Positions 52,752 through 60,330 of a stretch of 64,000 nt of DNA are shown one piece after another. Position numbers and translations under genes: made by a program. Positions within the stretch are counted from its first letter, which is position 1. The number at the start of each line of letters is the position of its first letter. Under the pieces are notes generated by a model. It had not been told where the DNA came from. It did not search any database and saw only the letters and a list, made by a program, of their open reading frames with translations. Source of the DNA: Polaribacter pacificus (GTDB taxonomy: Bacteria > Bacteroidota > Bacteroidia > Flavobacteriales > Flavobacteriaceae); contig NZ_CP150664.1 of assembly GCF_038024035.1 (NCBI RefSeq), positions 2,542,001-2,606,000 of the forward strand, written 5' to 3'.

Positions 52752-52787
52752 TTACTCGCGAATTGTCCTTTAACAAAATATTAACAA

Positions 52788-53153
52788 ATGAAAAACGAAA
52801 CATTAGTCATTGGTGCATCTCTAAATCCTGACCGTTATTCAAACCGAGCAGTACGTGCGTTACGTGCTAATAAATATCCTGTTAAGGCAATAGGAATAAA
52901 GGAAGGAACAGTAGAAGATGTTGTGATTGAAACACAAAAAAATGACTTTAAAAATATAGACACAGTGAGTCTCTATTTGAATCCAGAAAGGCAAAAAGAA
53001 TATTATGATTATATTATTTCACTAAAACCAAGAAGGGTCATTTTTAACCCAGGAACAGAAAATGCTGAGTTTGAATCTGTGTTAAAAAAAGCAGGAATTT
53101 TTGCTGAAGTTGCCTGTACTTTAGTGTTGCTGAGGTTGAAACAATACAGTTAA
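52788..53153 (+). CDS. CoA-binding domain protein (YccU-like)
   Basis: 121 residues, a single Rossmann-like CoA-binding domain: VIGASLNPDRYSNRAVRAL near the N-terminus and PRRVIFNPGTENAEFESVL later. Stand-alone YccU-type proteins bind CoA but have no established reaction. Monocistronic, with a complete promoter upstream. Confidence 0.88.
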   Translation: MKNETLVIGASLNPDRYSNRAVRALRANKYPVKAIGIKEGTVEDVVIETQKNDFKNIDTVSLYLNPERQKEYYDYIISLKPRRVIFNPGTENAEFESVLKKAGIFAEVACTLVLLRLKQYS

Positions 53154-53167
53154 GGTTTGTTAAAAAA

Positions 53168-53257
53168 AGTAAATTGAATTGGCAGTTTTCTTTTTCATAA
53201 AAAATTAATCCATTTTTAAAAAATGTGTAAGTTTTTTAAAAGCCAATCCAATTTACT
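53168..53257. repeat. Inverted repeat, 16-bp arms, between convergent genes
   Basis: AGTAAATTGAATTGGC (53168-53183) and GCCAATCCAATTTACT (53242-53257) pair with one mismatch around a 58-bp AT-rich spacer. No coding frame. Function unknown; it could be a long hairpin in the transcripts of either gene. Confidence 0.6.
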
Positions 53258-53312
53258 GATTAATCCCCCTAAATTTCTTGGATCAAAAGTAAATGATGAA
53301 GTAAGTTTGTGC

Positions 53313-53331
53313 AATACTCAAATTGAGTATT
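53313..53331. promoter_or_regulatory. Perfect palindrome next to the LuxR-type gene stop
   Basis: AATACTCAAATTGAGTATT, two 9-bp arms around one base, directly after the stop of the LuxR-type gene. There is no strong T-run, so it may be a weak terminator, an mRNA-protecting stem or a protein-binding site. Confidence 0.45.
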
Positions 53332-54102
53332 TTATAAAAGATTTATATTGTTTTTAAAATAACTGATTAGTTCACCAGTAGAAATTACATTGAATTTTTT
53401 AAGAATATTTCTTCTGTGGGTATCTACAGTATGTTTGCTTATATTTAGAGTCTCTGCAATTTCTTTACTAGATTTCTTACAAAGTAATAAACGGATTACA
53501 TCACGCTCTCTATGACTAATAGCATTCAGTAAATTTTTACTTGTGATATTACTAAAGTAGAGGGTTTCATACTCATTTTCACTATTTAAATATTTTGCAC
53601 TAGCACAAATATCAATGTTCATTTGACCACTTAAAACAGTATAATGTGCCAAGCCGATAATGGGCTTGTTTTCTTTGTCAAACTGTAAGGGAGTAGTGTT
53701 TTGTATGATCGTTACATAATTGCCTTTTCCGTTTTTCATACGGTAGTTCCAAGTGTAACTCATGCGTTTGCGTTGCTCGTCATTTAATTCATTCATCGTA
53801 AAGTTCATCAGGTCTTGTAGACACTGAATCCATGGAGCAATATCATCAGGGTGAAACCGAGACCAAAAATAATCCATTCCATCAAGCATCATGTCTTTAG
53901 ATGACAGTGCTGTACATGCATTAAAATTTTTACTGATGTATTCGAAATTTTGTCTAACGGTATTGGTGATGCAAAAAAAGGTAGTGTTGTATGGATAGTA
54001 TGAATCGAACTCAATTAATTTTTTAATATGTTCATCCAATTCAATATGAGGATAGGTTTCAAAAATTTCATTGTACTTACTAAAGATGCTGTTTTTATCC
54101 AA
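53332..54102 (-). CDS. PAS-like plus LuxR-type HTH transcriptional regulator
   Basis: 256 residues. The N-terminal about 175 residues contain a PAS-fold-like segment (FHPDDIAPWIQCLQDLM, then YTWNYRMKNGKGNYVTII). The C-terminus (about 190-250) is a LuxR/GerE helix-turn-helix: LSHRERDVIRLLL is replaced here by ISHRERDVIRLLLCKKSSKE, then IAETLNISKHTVDTHRRNIL. It follows rnz by 25 bp on the same strand and may be read from the pyr operon or its own promoter; no clear promoter was seen. Confidence 0.85.
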   Translation of the reverse strand: MDKNSIFSKYNEIFETYPHIELDEHIKKLIEFDSYYPYNTTFFCITNTVRQNFEYISKNFNACTALSSKDMMLDGMDYFWSRFHPDDIAPWIQCLQDLMNFTMNELNDEQRKRMSYTWNYRMKNGKGNYVTIIQNTTPLQFDKENKPIIGLAHYTVLSGQMNIDICASAKYLNSENEYETLYFSNITSKNLLNAISHRERDVIRLLLCKKSSKEIAETLNISKHTVDTHRRNILKKFNVISTGELISYFKNNINLL

Positions 54103-54127
54103 AATACTAAAGGTCTTTATTTTGAGC

Positions 54128-55045
54128 TTAGAGACTAATTTCTTTACCTGCTTCTGCTAAAGTTACATTATTAAAAATAGTTTCTGCTTCGGTTTTAAAA
54201 AGTTCTTCGTTTTTATATCGACTAGAAAAATGACCAAGAACAAGTTTACCAACACCCGCTTCTTTGGCAATTTTAGCTGCCTCCATGGCTGTAGAATGTT
54301 TGGTTTTTTTTGCTAGATCTATTCTGTCTTCTAAAAAAGTGGCTTCGTGATATAGTAAATCGGCCCCTTTGATAATAGGAATGATGTCTGGTTTAAAAGC
54401 GGTATCACTACAAAAGGCATAGGCTTTTGGTTTTGCTGCTTCTAATGTGAGTCTTTCATTTTTAACAATCTCACCGTTTTGCAATTGCACATCTTTACCT
54501 GCTTTAATATTGTGATAGTCACAGGTTTCAATTTCTGGATATTGTTGTATCATTTCTGGGTTTAATTTTCTGTTTTTTTGCTTTTCAGAAAATAAAAAAC
54601 CATTAGTGTATACCCTGTGATTTAAAGGTATTGTATGAACAGTAACCTTCTCGTCTTCATAAATCAATTCACTGTTTTTTGAGGTTAACTCATGATAAAT
54701 TATATCAAATTTCACATAGGATTTAGAAACTCTAAGTTGTAAAAGAGTAACTTCTTTTAGTCCTTTTGGTCCAAATATATGCAAGGGTTTTTCTCGATTT
54801 AAAATTCCAAAAGTAGAAATCAATCCTATCAAACCAAAAAAATGATCTCCGTGTAAATGAGATATAAAAATTTGATCAATTTTAGAAAAACCAACCTTGT
54901 ATTTTCTCATTTGTCTTTGGGTTCCTTCTCCACAATCAATAATAAAATGTTTATTGTTTATTTCTAAGTATTGCGAAGTAGGGTGTGCGTTTACTCTAGG
55001 TGTGGCAGAATGACAACCTAAAATGGTTAGTTTTAAACTACTCAT
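54128..55045 (-). CDS. rnz: Ribonuclease Z (tRNA 3'-end processing)
   Basis: 305 residues, the short tRNase Z form. Zinc motif HLHGDH (63-68), N-terminal LGCHSATPRVNAHPTSQ, then CGEGTQRQ, and later FCSDTAF, HEATFLED and LGHFSSRY. It removes the 3' trailer of tRNA precursors. It overlaps the stop of the small T9SS-domain gene by 4 bp, so it is in the pyrR-pyrB-led operon. Confidence 0.95.
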   Translation of the reverse strand: MSSLKLTILGCHSATPRVNAHPTSQYLEINNKHFIIDCGEGTQRQMRKYKVGFSKIDQIFISHLHGDHFFGLIGLISTFGILNREKPLHIFGPKGLKEVTLLQLRVSKSYVKFDIIYHELTSKNSELIYEDEKVTVHTIPLNHRVYTNGFLFSEKQKNRKLNPEMIQQYPEIETCDYHNIKAGKDVQLQNGEIVKNERLTLEAAKPKAYAFCSDTAFKPDIIPIIKGADLLYHEATFLEDRIDLAKKTKHSTAMEAAKIAKEAGVGKLVLGHFSSRYKNEELFKTEAETIFNNVTLAEAGKEISL

Positions 55046-55359
55046 TTAATAACAAAGCGTTTAGAGACCAAATCAGAAGGACCTTGAATCAGGTAAATAT
55101 ACATGCCAGCCTGTAAATTGTTTCGTGAAAATGGAATGGAGTTATCTCCTTTTTTAATACTGTGTTTTTTTGAAAAAACAGATTTTCCAAGCATGTTTTT
55201 GATAATCAAAATAATCTCTTGATCTTTTGTTGATTCAAACTTGATACTGGTTTTTTCTTTAAATGGATTTGGTGCAGCACTTAATTTTTGCAGCGTTTTT
55301 TGAGAAAAAACGGCAGTAGAAAAAACCAAAAAGAAAATAAATAGTAGTTTTTTTACCAT
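55042..55359 (-). CDS. Secreted protein made almost entirely of a T9SS type A sorting domain
   Basis: 105 residues. Signal peptide MVKKLLFIFFLVFSTAVFSQ, then directly a type A C-terminal sorting domain: APNPFKEKTSIKF, IIKNMLGKSVFSKKHSIKKG, FSRNNLQAGMYIYLI, VSKRFVIK. No cargo domain lies between them, so the mature protein is the sorting domain alone. It overlaps rnz by 4 bp and follows the STAS-like gene by 16 bp. Its role is unknown; see the finding. Confidence 0.85.
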   Translation of the reverse strand: MVKKLLFIFFLVFSTAVFSQKTLQKLSAAPNPFKEKTSIKFESTKDQEIILIIKNMLGKSVFSKKHSIKKGDNSIPFSRNNLQAGMYIYLIQGPSDLVSKRFVIK

Positions 55360-55375
55360 GCAAAATATGTGTTAA

Positions 55376-55708
55376 CTAAAAACCTAAATCACGCTCAATA
55401 GCTTCCATTTCTAGTACATCTTCTGCCTCTGGAAGCGTTGGTACAATATTAAATTCTTCTGGGAAGTTGTCAATATCTACCGATGAACAAACAATTACAA
55501 ACGATTTTTTTTGCGCTTGATGTAATTTAGAAACACTCAAAAATAAAGAAATTTCTTCATTTTTACTGTTAAGTTTATCAGAAATTTCTAGTACTAGGTG
55601 TTCTGATTTAAAGCTGGCTTCTGATTTTTTAAAAGTTGTGTAAAATTCTGCAAACGTTGTTTCGTCTGCTTTTATATACGTGTAGTTATTTCTTTTTTCA
55701 ATTTTCAT
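55376..55708 (-). CDS. STAS-like small cytoplasmic protein
   Basis: 110 residues, alternating beta and alpha elements, no signal peptide. SEHLVLEISDKLNSKNEEISLF followed by KSFVIVCSSVDIDNFPEEF resembles the STAS fold of anti-anti-sigma factors. Homologues next to rnz in Flavobacteriia have sometimes been named after RNase Z by proximity; the sequence has no MBL motif. The C-terminus is acidic (PEAEDVLEMEAIERD). Located 10 bp after pyrB. Confidence 0.65.
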   Translation of the reverse strand: MKIEKRNNYTYIKADETTFAEFYTTFKKSEASFKSEHLVLEISDKLNSKNEEISLFLSVSKLHQAQKKSFVIVCSSVDIDNFPEEFNIVPTLPEAEDVLEMEAIERDLGF

Positions 55709-55718
55709 CCTAGAAGAA

Positions 55719-56648
55719 TTAACGTTTTATTTGCTGCGCTAATAGGTAAATTACTGCCATTCTAATGGCAACACCATTTTCTACTTGGTTTAAAATAATT
55801 GATTGTTTGCTATCTGCAACATCACTGGTGATTTCTACACCTCTATTGATAGGTCCAGGGTGCATGATCACAATTTTTTTATCCAGACTGTCTAAAATTT
55901 GTTGGTTAATCCCAAACAATTGTGTGTACTCTCTTGTTGATGGAAAGTACTTAATGTCCATTCGTTCATGTTGGACTCTTAACACATTGGCTACATCACA
56001 CCAGTCTAAGGCCTTTTTTAAGTTGGTTTCTACCTCAACTCCAAGACTGGTAATGTATTTTGGTATCAATGTAGTTGGTCCACATACTTTTACTTGGGCA
56101 CCTTGTAATTGTAGGGCAAATATGTTTGAAAGTGCAACTCTAGAATGTAAAACATCCCCAACAATTAGCACTTTTTTACCTTTAACAGTACCTAATTTTT
56201 CTTTAATTGAATAAGAATCTAATAAGGCTTGAGTAGGGTGTTCATGAGTCCCATCACCAGCATTGATAATTTTTGCGTCTACATGTTTTGATAAGAATAC
56301 ACCAGCGCCTACATTGGCATGTCTCATAACAACAATGTCTACTTTCATAGACAAAATATTGTTGACCGTATCGATTAAGGTTTCCCCTTTTTTTACGGAT
56401 GATTGTCCTGCAGAAAAATTTAAAATATCAGCAGAGAGTCTTTTCTCTGCAATTTCAAAAGATAATTTGGTACGTGTGCTGTTTTCAAAAAACAGATTGG
56501 CTATCGTAATATCTCTTAATGAAGGGACTTTTTTGATAGGTCTATTGATAACTTCTTTAAAATGATTAGCAGTTTCAAAAATAAGGTCAATGTCATTTTT
56601 GTTTAAATACTTTATCCCCAATAAATGGTCTACGCTTAATTGCTTCAT
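55719..56648 (-). CDS. pyrB: Aspartate carbamoyltransferase catalytic chain
   Basis: 309 residues. Carbamoyl-phosphate motif FFENSTRTKLSFE, HPTQALLD and HPGPINRGVEI identify PyrB. It forms N-carbamoyl-aspartate, the committed step of pyrimidine synthesis. Directly follows pyrR (1-bp gap). No regulatory chain gene (pyrI) is adjacent, so control may come from PyrR. Confidence 0.97.
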   Translation of the reverse strand: MKQLSVDHLLGIKYLNKNDIDLIFETANHFKEVINRPIKKVPSLRDITIANLFFENSTRTKLSFEIAEKRLSADILNFSAGQSSVKKGETLIDTVNNILSMKVDIVVMRHANVGAGVFLSKHVDAKIINAGDGTHEHPTQALLDSYSIKEKLGTVKGKKVLIVGDVLHSRVALSNIFALQLQGAQVKVCGPTTLIPKYITSLGVEVETNLKKALDWCDVANVLRVQHERMDIKYFPSTREYTQLFGINQQILDSLDKKIVIMHPGPINRGVEITSDVADSKQSIILNQVENGVAIRMAVIYLLAQQIKR

Positions 56649-56649
56649 T

Positions 56650-57192
56650 TTATATGTTCTGTTCTAAATAAACGGCGTCTTTTTTATGAGTCTCTTTCCA
56701 GCAAACTTTTACCTTTTCTTTGTTGATGGCATCAACCTGACGCCCTCTGTAATTTGGTTGAATAGGGAGGTGTCTGCTAAAACGTCTGTCAATCAATACC
56801 AGTAGCTCAACCAAGTTTGGTCTTCCAAAATCTTGAATAGCAGACAATCCAGCTCGGATACTTCGGCCAGAAAATAGTACGTCATCAATTAAAATCACGT
56901 TTTTGTCTTCTATTAAAAAAGGAATCTCAGTATTGGTCGCCTCTAAAGGTTCTTGTCTTCTTCTAAAATCATCTCTGTAAAAGGTAATGTCTAGAAGACC
57001 CAGTTGTAAATCTTTGATATGGTAATCTTTAATTAGGATTTCTTTTAGCCTTTTAGCTAAAAAAGTACCTCTTGGCTGTAGGCCAATTAAAACTGTATTA
57101 GAAAAATCGTTATGGTTTTCGATAAGCTGACATGCTAGTCGATGAAGGATAATGTCTATTTCTTTCGAGTTTAATAGTAGTTTCGAGCTCAT
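56650..57192 (-). CDS. pyrR: Bifunctional pyr operon regulator / uracil phosphoribosyltransferase
   Basis: 180 residues from ATG 57190-57192; the frame extends to a TTG 11 codons upstream, but the shorter form matches the normal 178-180-residue length. The PRPP-binding loop is VILIDDVLFSGRSIRAG and the C-terminal PIQPNYRGRQVDAIN also fits PyrR. It senses UMP/PRPP and, in Firmicutes, binds leader RNA. It heads the operon with pyrB. A small hairpin and T-run lie just upstream, but the classic PyrR-binding loop is not evident. Confidence 0.92.
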   Translation of the reverse strand: MSSKLLLNSKEIDIILHRLACQLIENHNDFSNTVLIGLQPRGTFLAKRLKEILIKDYHIKDLQLGLLDITFYRDDFRRRQEPLEATNTEIPFLIEDKNVILIDDVLFSGRSIRAGLSAIQDFGRPNLVELLVLIDRRFSRHLPIQPNYRGRQVDAINKEKVKVCWKETHKKDAVYLEQNI

Positions 57193-57197
57193 AAGAA

Positions 57198-57222
57198 AAA
57201 TCTCCAAATTTAATTTGGAATA
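57198..57222 (-). promoter_or_regulatory. Leader hairpin with T-run before pyrR
   Basis: On the minus strand CCAAAT-TAA-ATTTGG followed by AGATTTTT ends a few bases before the pyrR ATG. Upstream is CCAG-ACA-CTGG. This might be a weak attenuator; the stem is short and AT-rich, so the call is tentative. Confidence 0.3.
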
Positions 57223-57250
57223 CAACCAGTGTCTGGTAATTAATATAAAA

Positions 57251-57258
57251 CAAAATTA
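57251..57258 (-). promoter_or_regulatory. Candidate TAATTTTG element for the pyr operon
   Basis: TAATTTTG on the minus strand, about 59 bp before pyrR. A second copy lies at 57278-57285. Either could be used. Confidence 0.4.
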
Positions 57259-57487
57259 GTGTAAATAATAGGATTCGCAAAATTAAAAATGAAAGCATTT
57301 TAATTGGCTGCTATTTGTTAATTAAATTGTTGAAAACAAAAACAGATTTATTCCAGGGGCTTCAAGACTTGTAGTACATTTAAAATGGTAATAATTACGA
57401 GCCGTTTTTTATGGTTCTTTAGAAAGCATTTTGCTATTTCGTTGATTATTAGTTAACAACGATACAAACTCTTTTTAATAAAAATAA

Positions 57488-58864
57488 ATGCCTATGTCAC
57501 TATCAAAATTTGAATCCATGTTAAAGACCAATAGTGTCTATTTCTTCGATTCGCTTGAGTTTGAAGAGATCATTCATTATTATTTAGACAATGGAAAACA
57601 TTCATTAGCAAAAAAAGCTGTTCAATTAGGTTTAGAGCAGCACCCAACCTCTGTAGTGCTTAAACTCTTAAGGGTTGAGTTATTAATTTTTGATGATGAA
57701 TTGCAAAAAGCCAGCCAACTCTTAGCTGAGTTAGAGGCTGTGGAGCCTAATAATGAAGAAGCATTTATCCAAAAAGCAACTATTTATTCAAAAAGGAATA
57801 AACATATAGAAGCCATTGCTACCTTAACAAAAGCGCTACCTTTTATAGAAGACCCTGCAGATATTTGGTCTATGATTGGTATGGAATATCTTTATCTGGA
57901 TGATTTTACAAATGCTCGAAAAAACTTTGCAAATTGTATCGACGTTGATTTTGAAGATTATTCATCTTTGTACAATATCGTGTACTGTTTTGATATGGAG
58001 AACAATCATGAAGAAGCCATACAATACTTACATACCTATTTAGATAAAAATCCATACTGCGAAGTTGCTTGGCATCAATTAGGAAGACAGTTTTTTGTCT
58101 TAAATAGATTTGAAGAAGCACTTAAAGCTTTTGATTATGCAGTTTTAATTGATGAAAACTTTATAGGAGGTTATTTAGAAAAAGCAAAAACCCTTGAAGA
58201 GTTAGAGCGTTATGAAGAAGCGGTAGGAAACTATTTAATTACCTTAGAGTTGGATGATCCCACTGCATTTGCCTACGTTAGAATAGGTGAGTGCTATGAG
58301 AAAATGCAAGAGTTTCATAAGGCAACTCAATTTTATAAAAAAGCGGTTCACGAAGATCCTTTATTAGACAAAGCTTGGGTGTTGCTTACTAAAATGTATC
58401 AAAAGGAAGGTGATTACCAGAAAGCATCTTACTATATTTCAAAAGCACTTCAAATTGATGACAGCAACCCTCTGTATTGGAGAAGCTATGCTGAGATAAA
58501 TTTAAAGCTGAACTTTTACGAAGAAGTGATCAAGGCATTTTATACCTGTATAGAATTAGGAGATGTTTCCCTTGAAATCTATGTAGGTTTGTCAGATGTT
58601 TTACTTTTTTTAGGCGAGTTTAAAGAAGCGTTAAAAGTGCTAGTTAAAGCCAAAAATATTTTTAAACAGTTTGCAGAAATAGAGTATCGCTTGTGTGGTT
58701 TGTTTATGCTTGATGGAAAAGAAACCTACAGTTTGCTACATCTAAAAAATGCATTGGCTATCAATTCTGAACATAGAAACGTTCTTAAAGAGTTGTACCC
58801 TACAGTTTATGAGTTGGAAAATATCCAAACAGTTATTGAGTCTTATTTAAAAGCTACTGAATAA
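57488..58864 (+). CDS. Tetratricopeptide-repeat protein
   Basis: 458 residues (456 if the Met at codon 3 is the start). At least eight TPR-like helix pairs, for example AWHQLGRQFFVLNRFEEALK and AYVRIGECYEKMQEFHKATQ, run nearly the whole length. No signal peptide or membrane segment, so cytoplasmic. TPR solenoids mediate protein-protein contacts; partners are unknown. The 295-bp region upstream to pyrR shows no strict promoter match on the plus strand. Confidence 0.88.
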   Translation: MPMSLSKFESMLKTNSVYFFDSLEFEEIIHYYLDNGKHSLAKKAVQLGLEQHPTSVVLKLLRVELLIFDDELQKASQLLAELEAVEPNNEEAFIQKATIYSKRNKHIEAIATLTKALPFIEDPADIWSMIGMEYLYLDDFTNARKNFANCIDVDFEDYSSLYNIVYCFDMENNHEEAIQYLHTYLDKNPYCEVAWHQLGRQFFVLNRFEEALKAFDYAVLIDENFIGGYLEKAKTLEELERYEEAVGNYLITLELDDPTAFAYVRIGECYEKMQEFHKATQFYKKAVHEDPLLDKAWVLLTKMYQKEGDYQKASYYISKALQIDDSNPLYWRSYAEINLKLNFYEEVIKAFYTCIELGDVSLEIYVGLSDVLLFLGEFKEALKVLVKAKNIFKQFAEIEYRLCGLFMLDGKETYSLLHLKNALAINSEHRNVLKELYPTVYELENIQTVIESYLKATE

Positions 58865-58893
58865 AAAAAACCAGCAAATTTGCTGGTTTTTTT
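58863..58893. terminator. Bidirectional terminator between TPR and MBL lipoprotein genes
   Basis: AAAACCAGCAAATTTGCTGGTTTT is a perfect palindrome with long flanking A and T runs between convergent genes, so it can work on both strands. Confidence 0.88.
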
Positions 58894-58897
58894 TATT

Positions 58898-59659
58898 CTA
58901 TTTCTCTGGGTACCAATCTAATTGTACTACTTTGATGTTTGAATTAGCCGTTTCTATCAATGTTTTAAACTTTGCTACATCACTTTTGCCATTAGTTCCT
59001 CTGTAATGATAAGGATAGATTTCTTTTGGTTGAAATGCTAATACAGCATCCGCAGCACTCTCAATGGTCATTGTATACGGAAGATTCATACAAACAAATG
59101 CTTTGTCAATATTTTTTAAGGCTCGCATTTCTGGAATATCTTCTGTGTCTCCAGAAAAATAGACTCTTTGATTACCAAAAGTAAAAACATATCCATTTCC
59201 TCTTCCTTTAGAATGAAATTTCAGAGCTTCTTCTCGAAGGTTATACATCGGAATCGCTTCTGCATTAAAGCTGTCAAATGTTTTAATATCATTGTTATTC
59301 ATTACCTGTATATCAGCTGCTAGTTCTTTTGGTAATTTATCAACCACAGCTTGTGGAGCTACAATTGTTGTTTTTGTAAGATCCAGGGCTTTTAAGGTCT
59401 TAAGATCCATATGGTCTCCATGAATATCAGTAATAAAGACATGTGTAGGGTGTAGAAATTGAGCAAAAGCATCCTTGCCTCCAGTAGGATCAATATAAAT
59501 GACAAGCTTGTCATAGCTAATAACTGCAGATGCATGCTGTACGGGGCTAATGACTAATTGTGCAGTATTGTTTGTGACTGCTTTCGATTTTTTGTCTTCT
59601 TTGCCTTTGCAGCTTGTAGCTAAAAATAGTAGAAGAATTAAGAAGCTGAGTTTTTTCAT
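58898..59659 (-). CDS. MBL-fold hydrolase lipoprotein
   Basis: 253 residues from ATG 59657-59659. Start MKKLSFLILLLFLATSC is a lipoprotein signal with lipobox LATSC. The fold resembles the UlaG-like MBL branch (YIDPTGGKDAF, ITDIHGDHMDL with the HxHxDH motif reduced to IHGDHMD, YFSGDTEDIPEM, YPYHYRG). A longer frame to a TTG at 59708 is rejected because a complete promoter lies inside it. Probably anchored in the periplasm or outer membrane; the substrate is unknown. Confidence 0.85.
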   Translation of the reverse strand: MKKLSFLILLLFLATSCKGKEDKKSKAVTNNTAQLVISPVQHASAVISYDKLVIYIDPTGGKDAFAQFLHPTHVFITDIHGDHMDLKTLKALDLTKTTIVAPQAVVDKLPKELAADIQVMNNNDIKTFDSFNAEAIPMYNLREEALKFHSKGRGNGYVFTFGNQRVYFSGDTEDIPEMRALKNIDKAFVCMNLPYTMTIESAADAVLAFQPKEIYPYHYRGTNGKSDVAKFKTLIETANSNIKVVQLDWYPEK

Positions 59660-59680
59660 TTTTATAAAAATCAAGTTTCT

Positions 59681-59710
59681 CAAAGATACTTGAAATTTTA
59701 GCAATAGCAA
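59681..59710 (-). promoter_or_regulatory. TTG-N19-TATCTTTG promoter for the MBL lipoprotein
   Basis: On the minus strand TTG (59710-59708) is followed 19 bp later by TATCTTTG (59688-59681), the full Bacteroidota consensus, with the ATG 22 bp further. It lies within the longer alternative reading frame, whose TTG start is actually the -33 box. Confidence 0.7.
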
Positions 59711-59724
59711 TTCACTCTTTTAGT

Positions 59725-60165
59725 TTAGCGAAAAAAGCCCTGCATAGAATAAGATAAATAAGCAACTTCGCCAGCTTTTTTTATGGTCGCTGTTTTTTTA
59801 ATGGTTTCTTCACCATCTATTCGTATTACAAATGAGATGTCATAAGGTTCAAATACACTACCAATAGGTCCTGCAGAATTATCAGTGACTGTTAAATCAA
59901 TATTGGTAAACTCTGAAATTTTTTGCTGGATATAGGCTTTGTAAAAAGGAAAATTTGAATCCGAGGTGGTTTGTGTTGTTAGATTAACTTCAGGTCCAAC
60001 AACAGCAGTTTCTAGTCTTGAAAGTCGATTGTTTCCGGTAGATGTTACGCTAATTTCGATGTCGAAAATTTTTGAAAGAAATTCTTCTCCTTCTAAGGAA
60101 CAGCTATTTAAAAATAACGCAGTTACTGCAATAAGCACCAAAGTAATGTTCTTTTTTAGTTTCAT
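59725..60165 (-). CDS. Lipoprotein of unknown function
   Basis: 146 residues. Signal MKLKKNITLVLIAVTALFLNSC with lipobox LNSC. The mature part is predicted beta-rich (FDIEISVTSTGNNRL, YDISFVIRIDGEETIKKTAT). No family recognised. It lies upstream of the MBL lipoprotein, which has its own promoter. Confidence 0.75.
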   Translation of the reverse strand: MKLKKNITLVLIAVTALFLNSCSLEGEEFLSKIFDIEISVTSTGNNRLSRLETAVVGPEVNLTTQTTSDSNFPFYKAYIQQKISEFTNIDLTVTDNSAGPIGSVFEPYDISFVIRIDGEETIKKTATIKKAGEVAYLSYSMQGFFR

Positions 60166-60210
60166 TGTAGTTTCTTTTTTTGTGACTATAAATTAAAAAA
60201 ATAAATTTCT

Positions 60211-60218
60211 CAAAATTA
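60211..60218 (-). promoter_or_regulatory. TAnnTTTG -7 element for the unknown lipoprotein
   Basis: TAATTTTG on the minus strand, 45 bp before the lipoprotein start. No matching TTG at -33. Confidence 0.4.
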
Positions 60219-60295
60219 TAAAAAAACAAACATTTAAAAAAGATGACAGAAAGTAAAATTTAAAAGCTTTTAAAAAGTTTTATGCCAAAATCCTG

Positions 60296-60303
60296 TATCT
60301 TCG
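60296..60303 (+). promoter_or_regulatory. Near-consensus -7 element for the DUF368 operon
   Basis: TATCTTCG, one base from TATCTTTG, 27 bp before the DUF368 ATG. Confidence 0.45.
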
Positions 60304-60330
60304 TTTCTTGTAAAAATAAATTTAAATTTA

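Noticed and set aside
55376..55708. Naming the 110-residue protein as ribonuclease Z
   Set aside because: No metallo-beta-lactamase motif; the true rnz is two genes downstream.
59660..59710. Upstream TTG start for the MBL lipoprotein
   Set aside because: The segment contains a complete promoter and the shorter start gives a correct lipoprotein signal.
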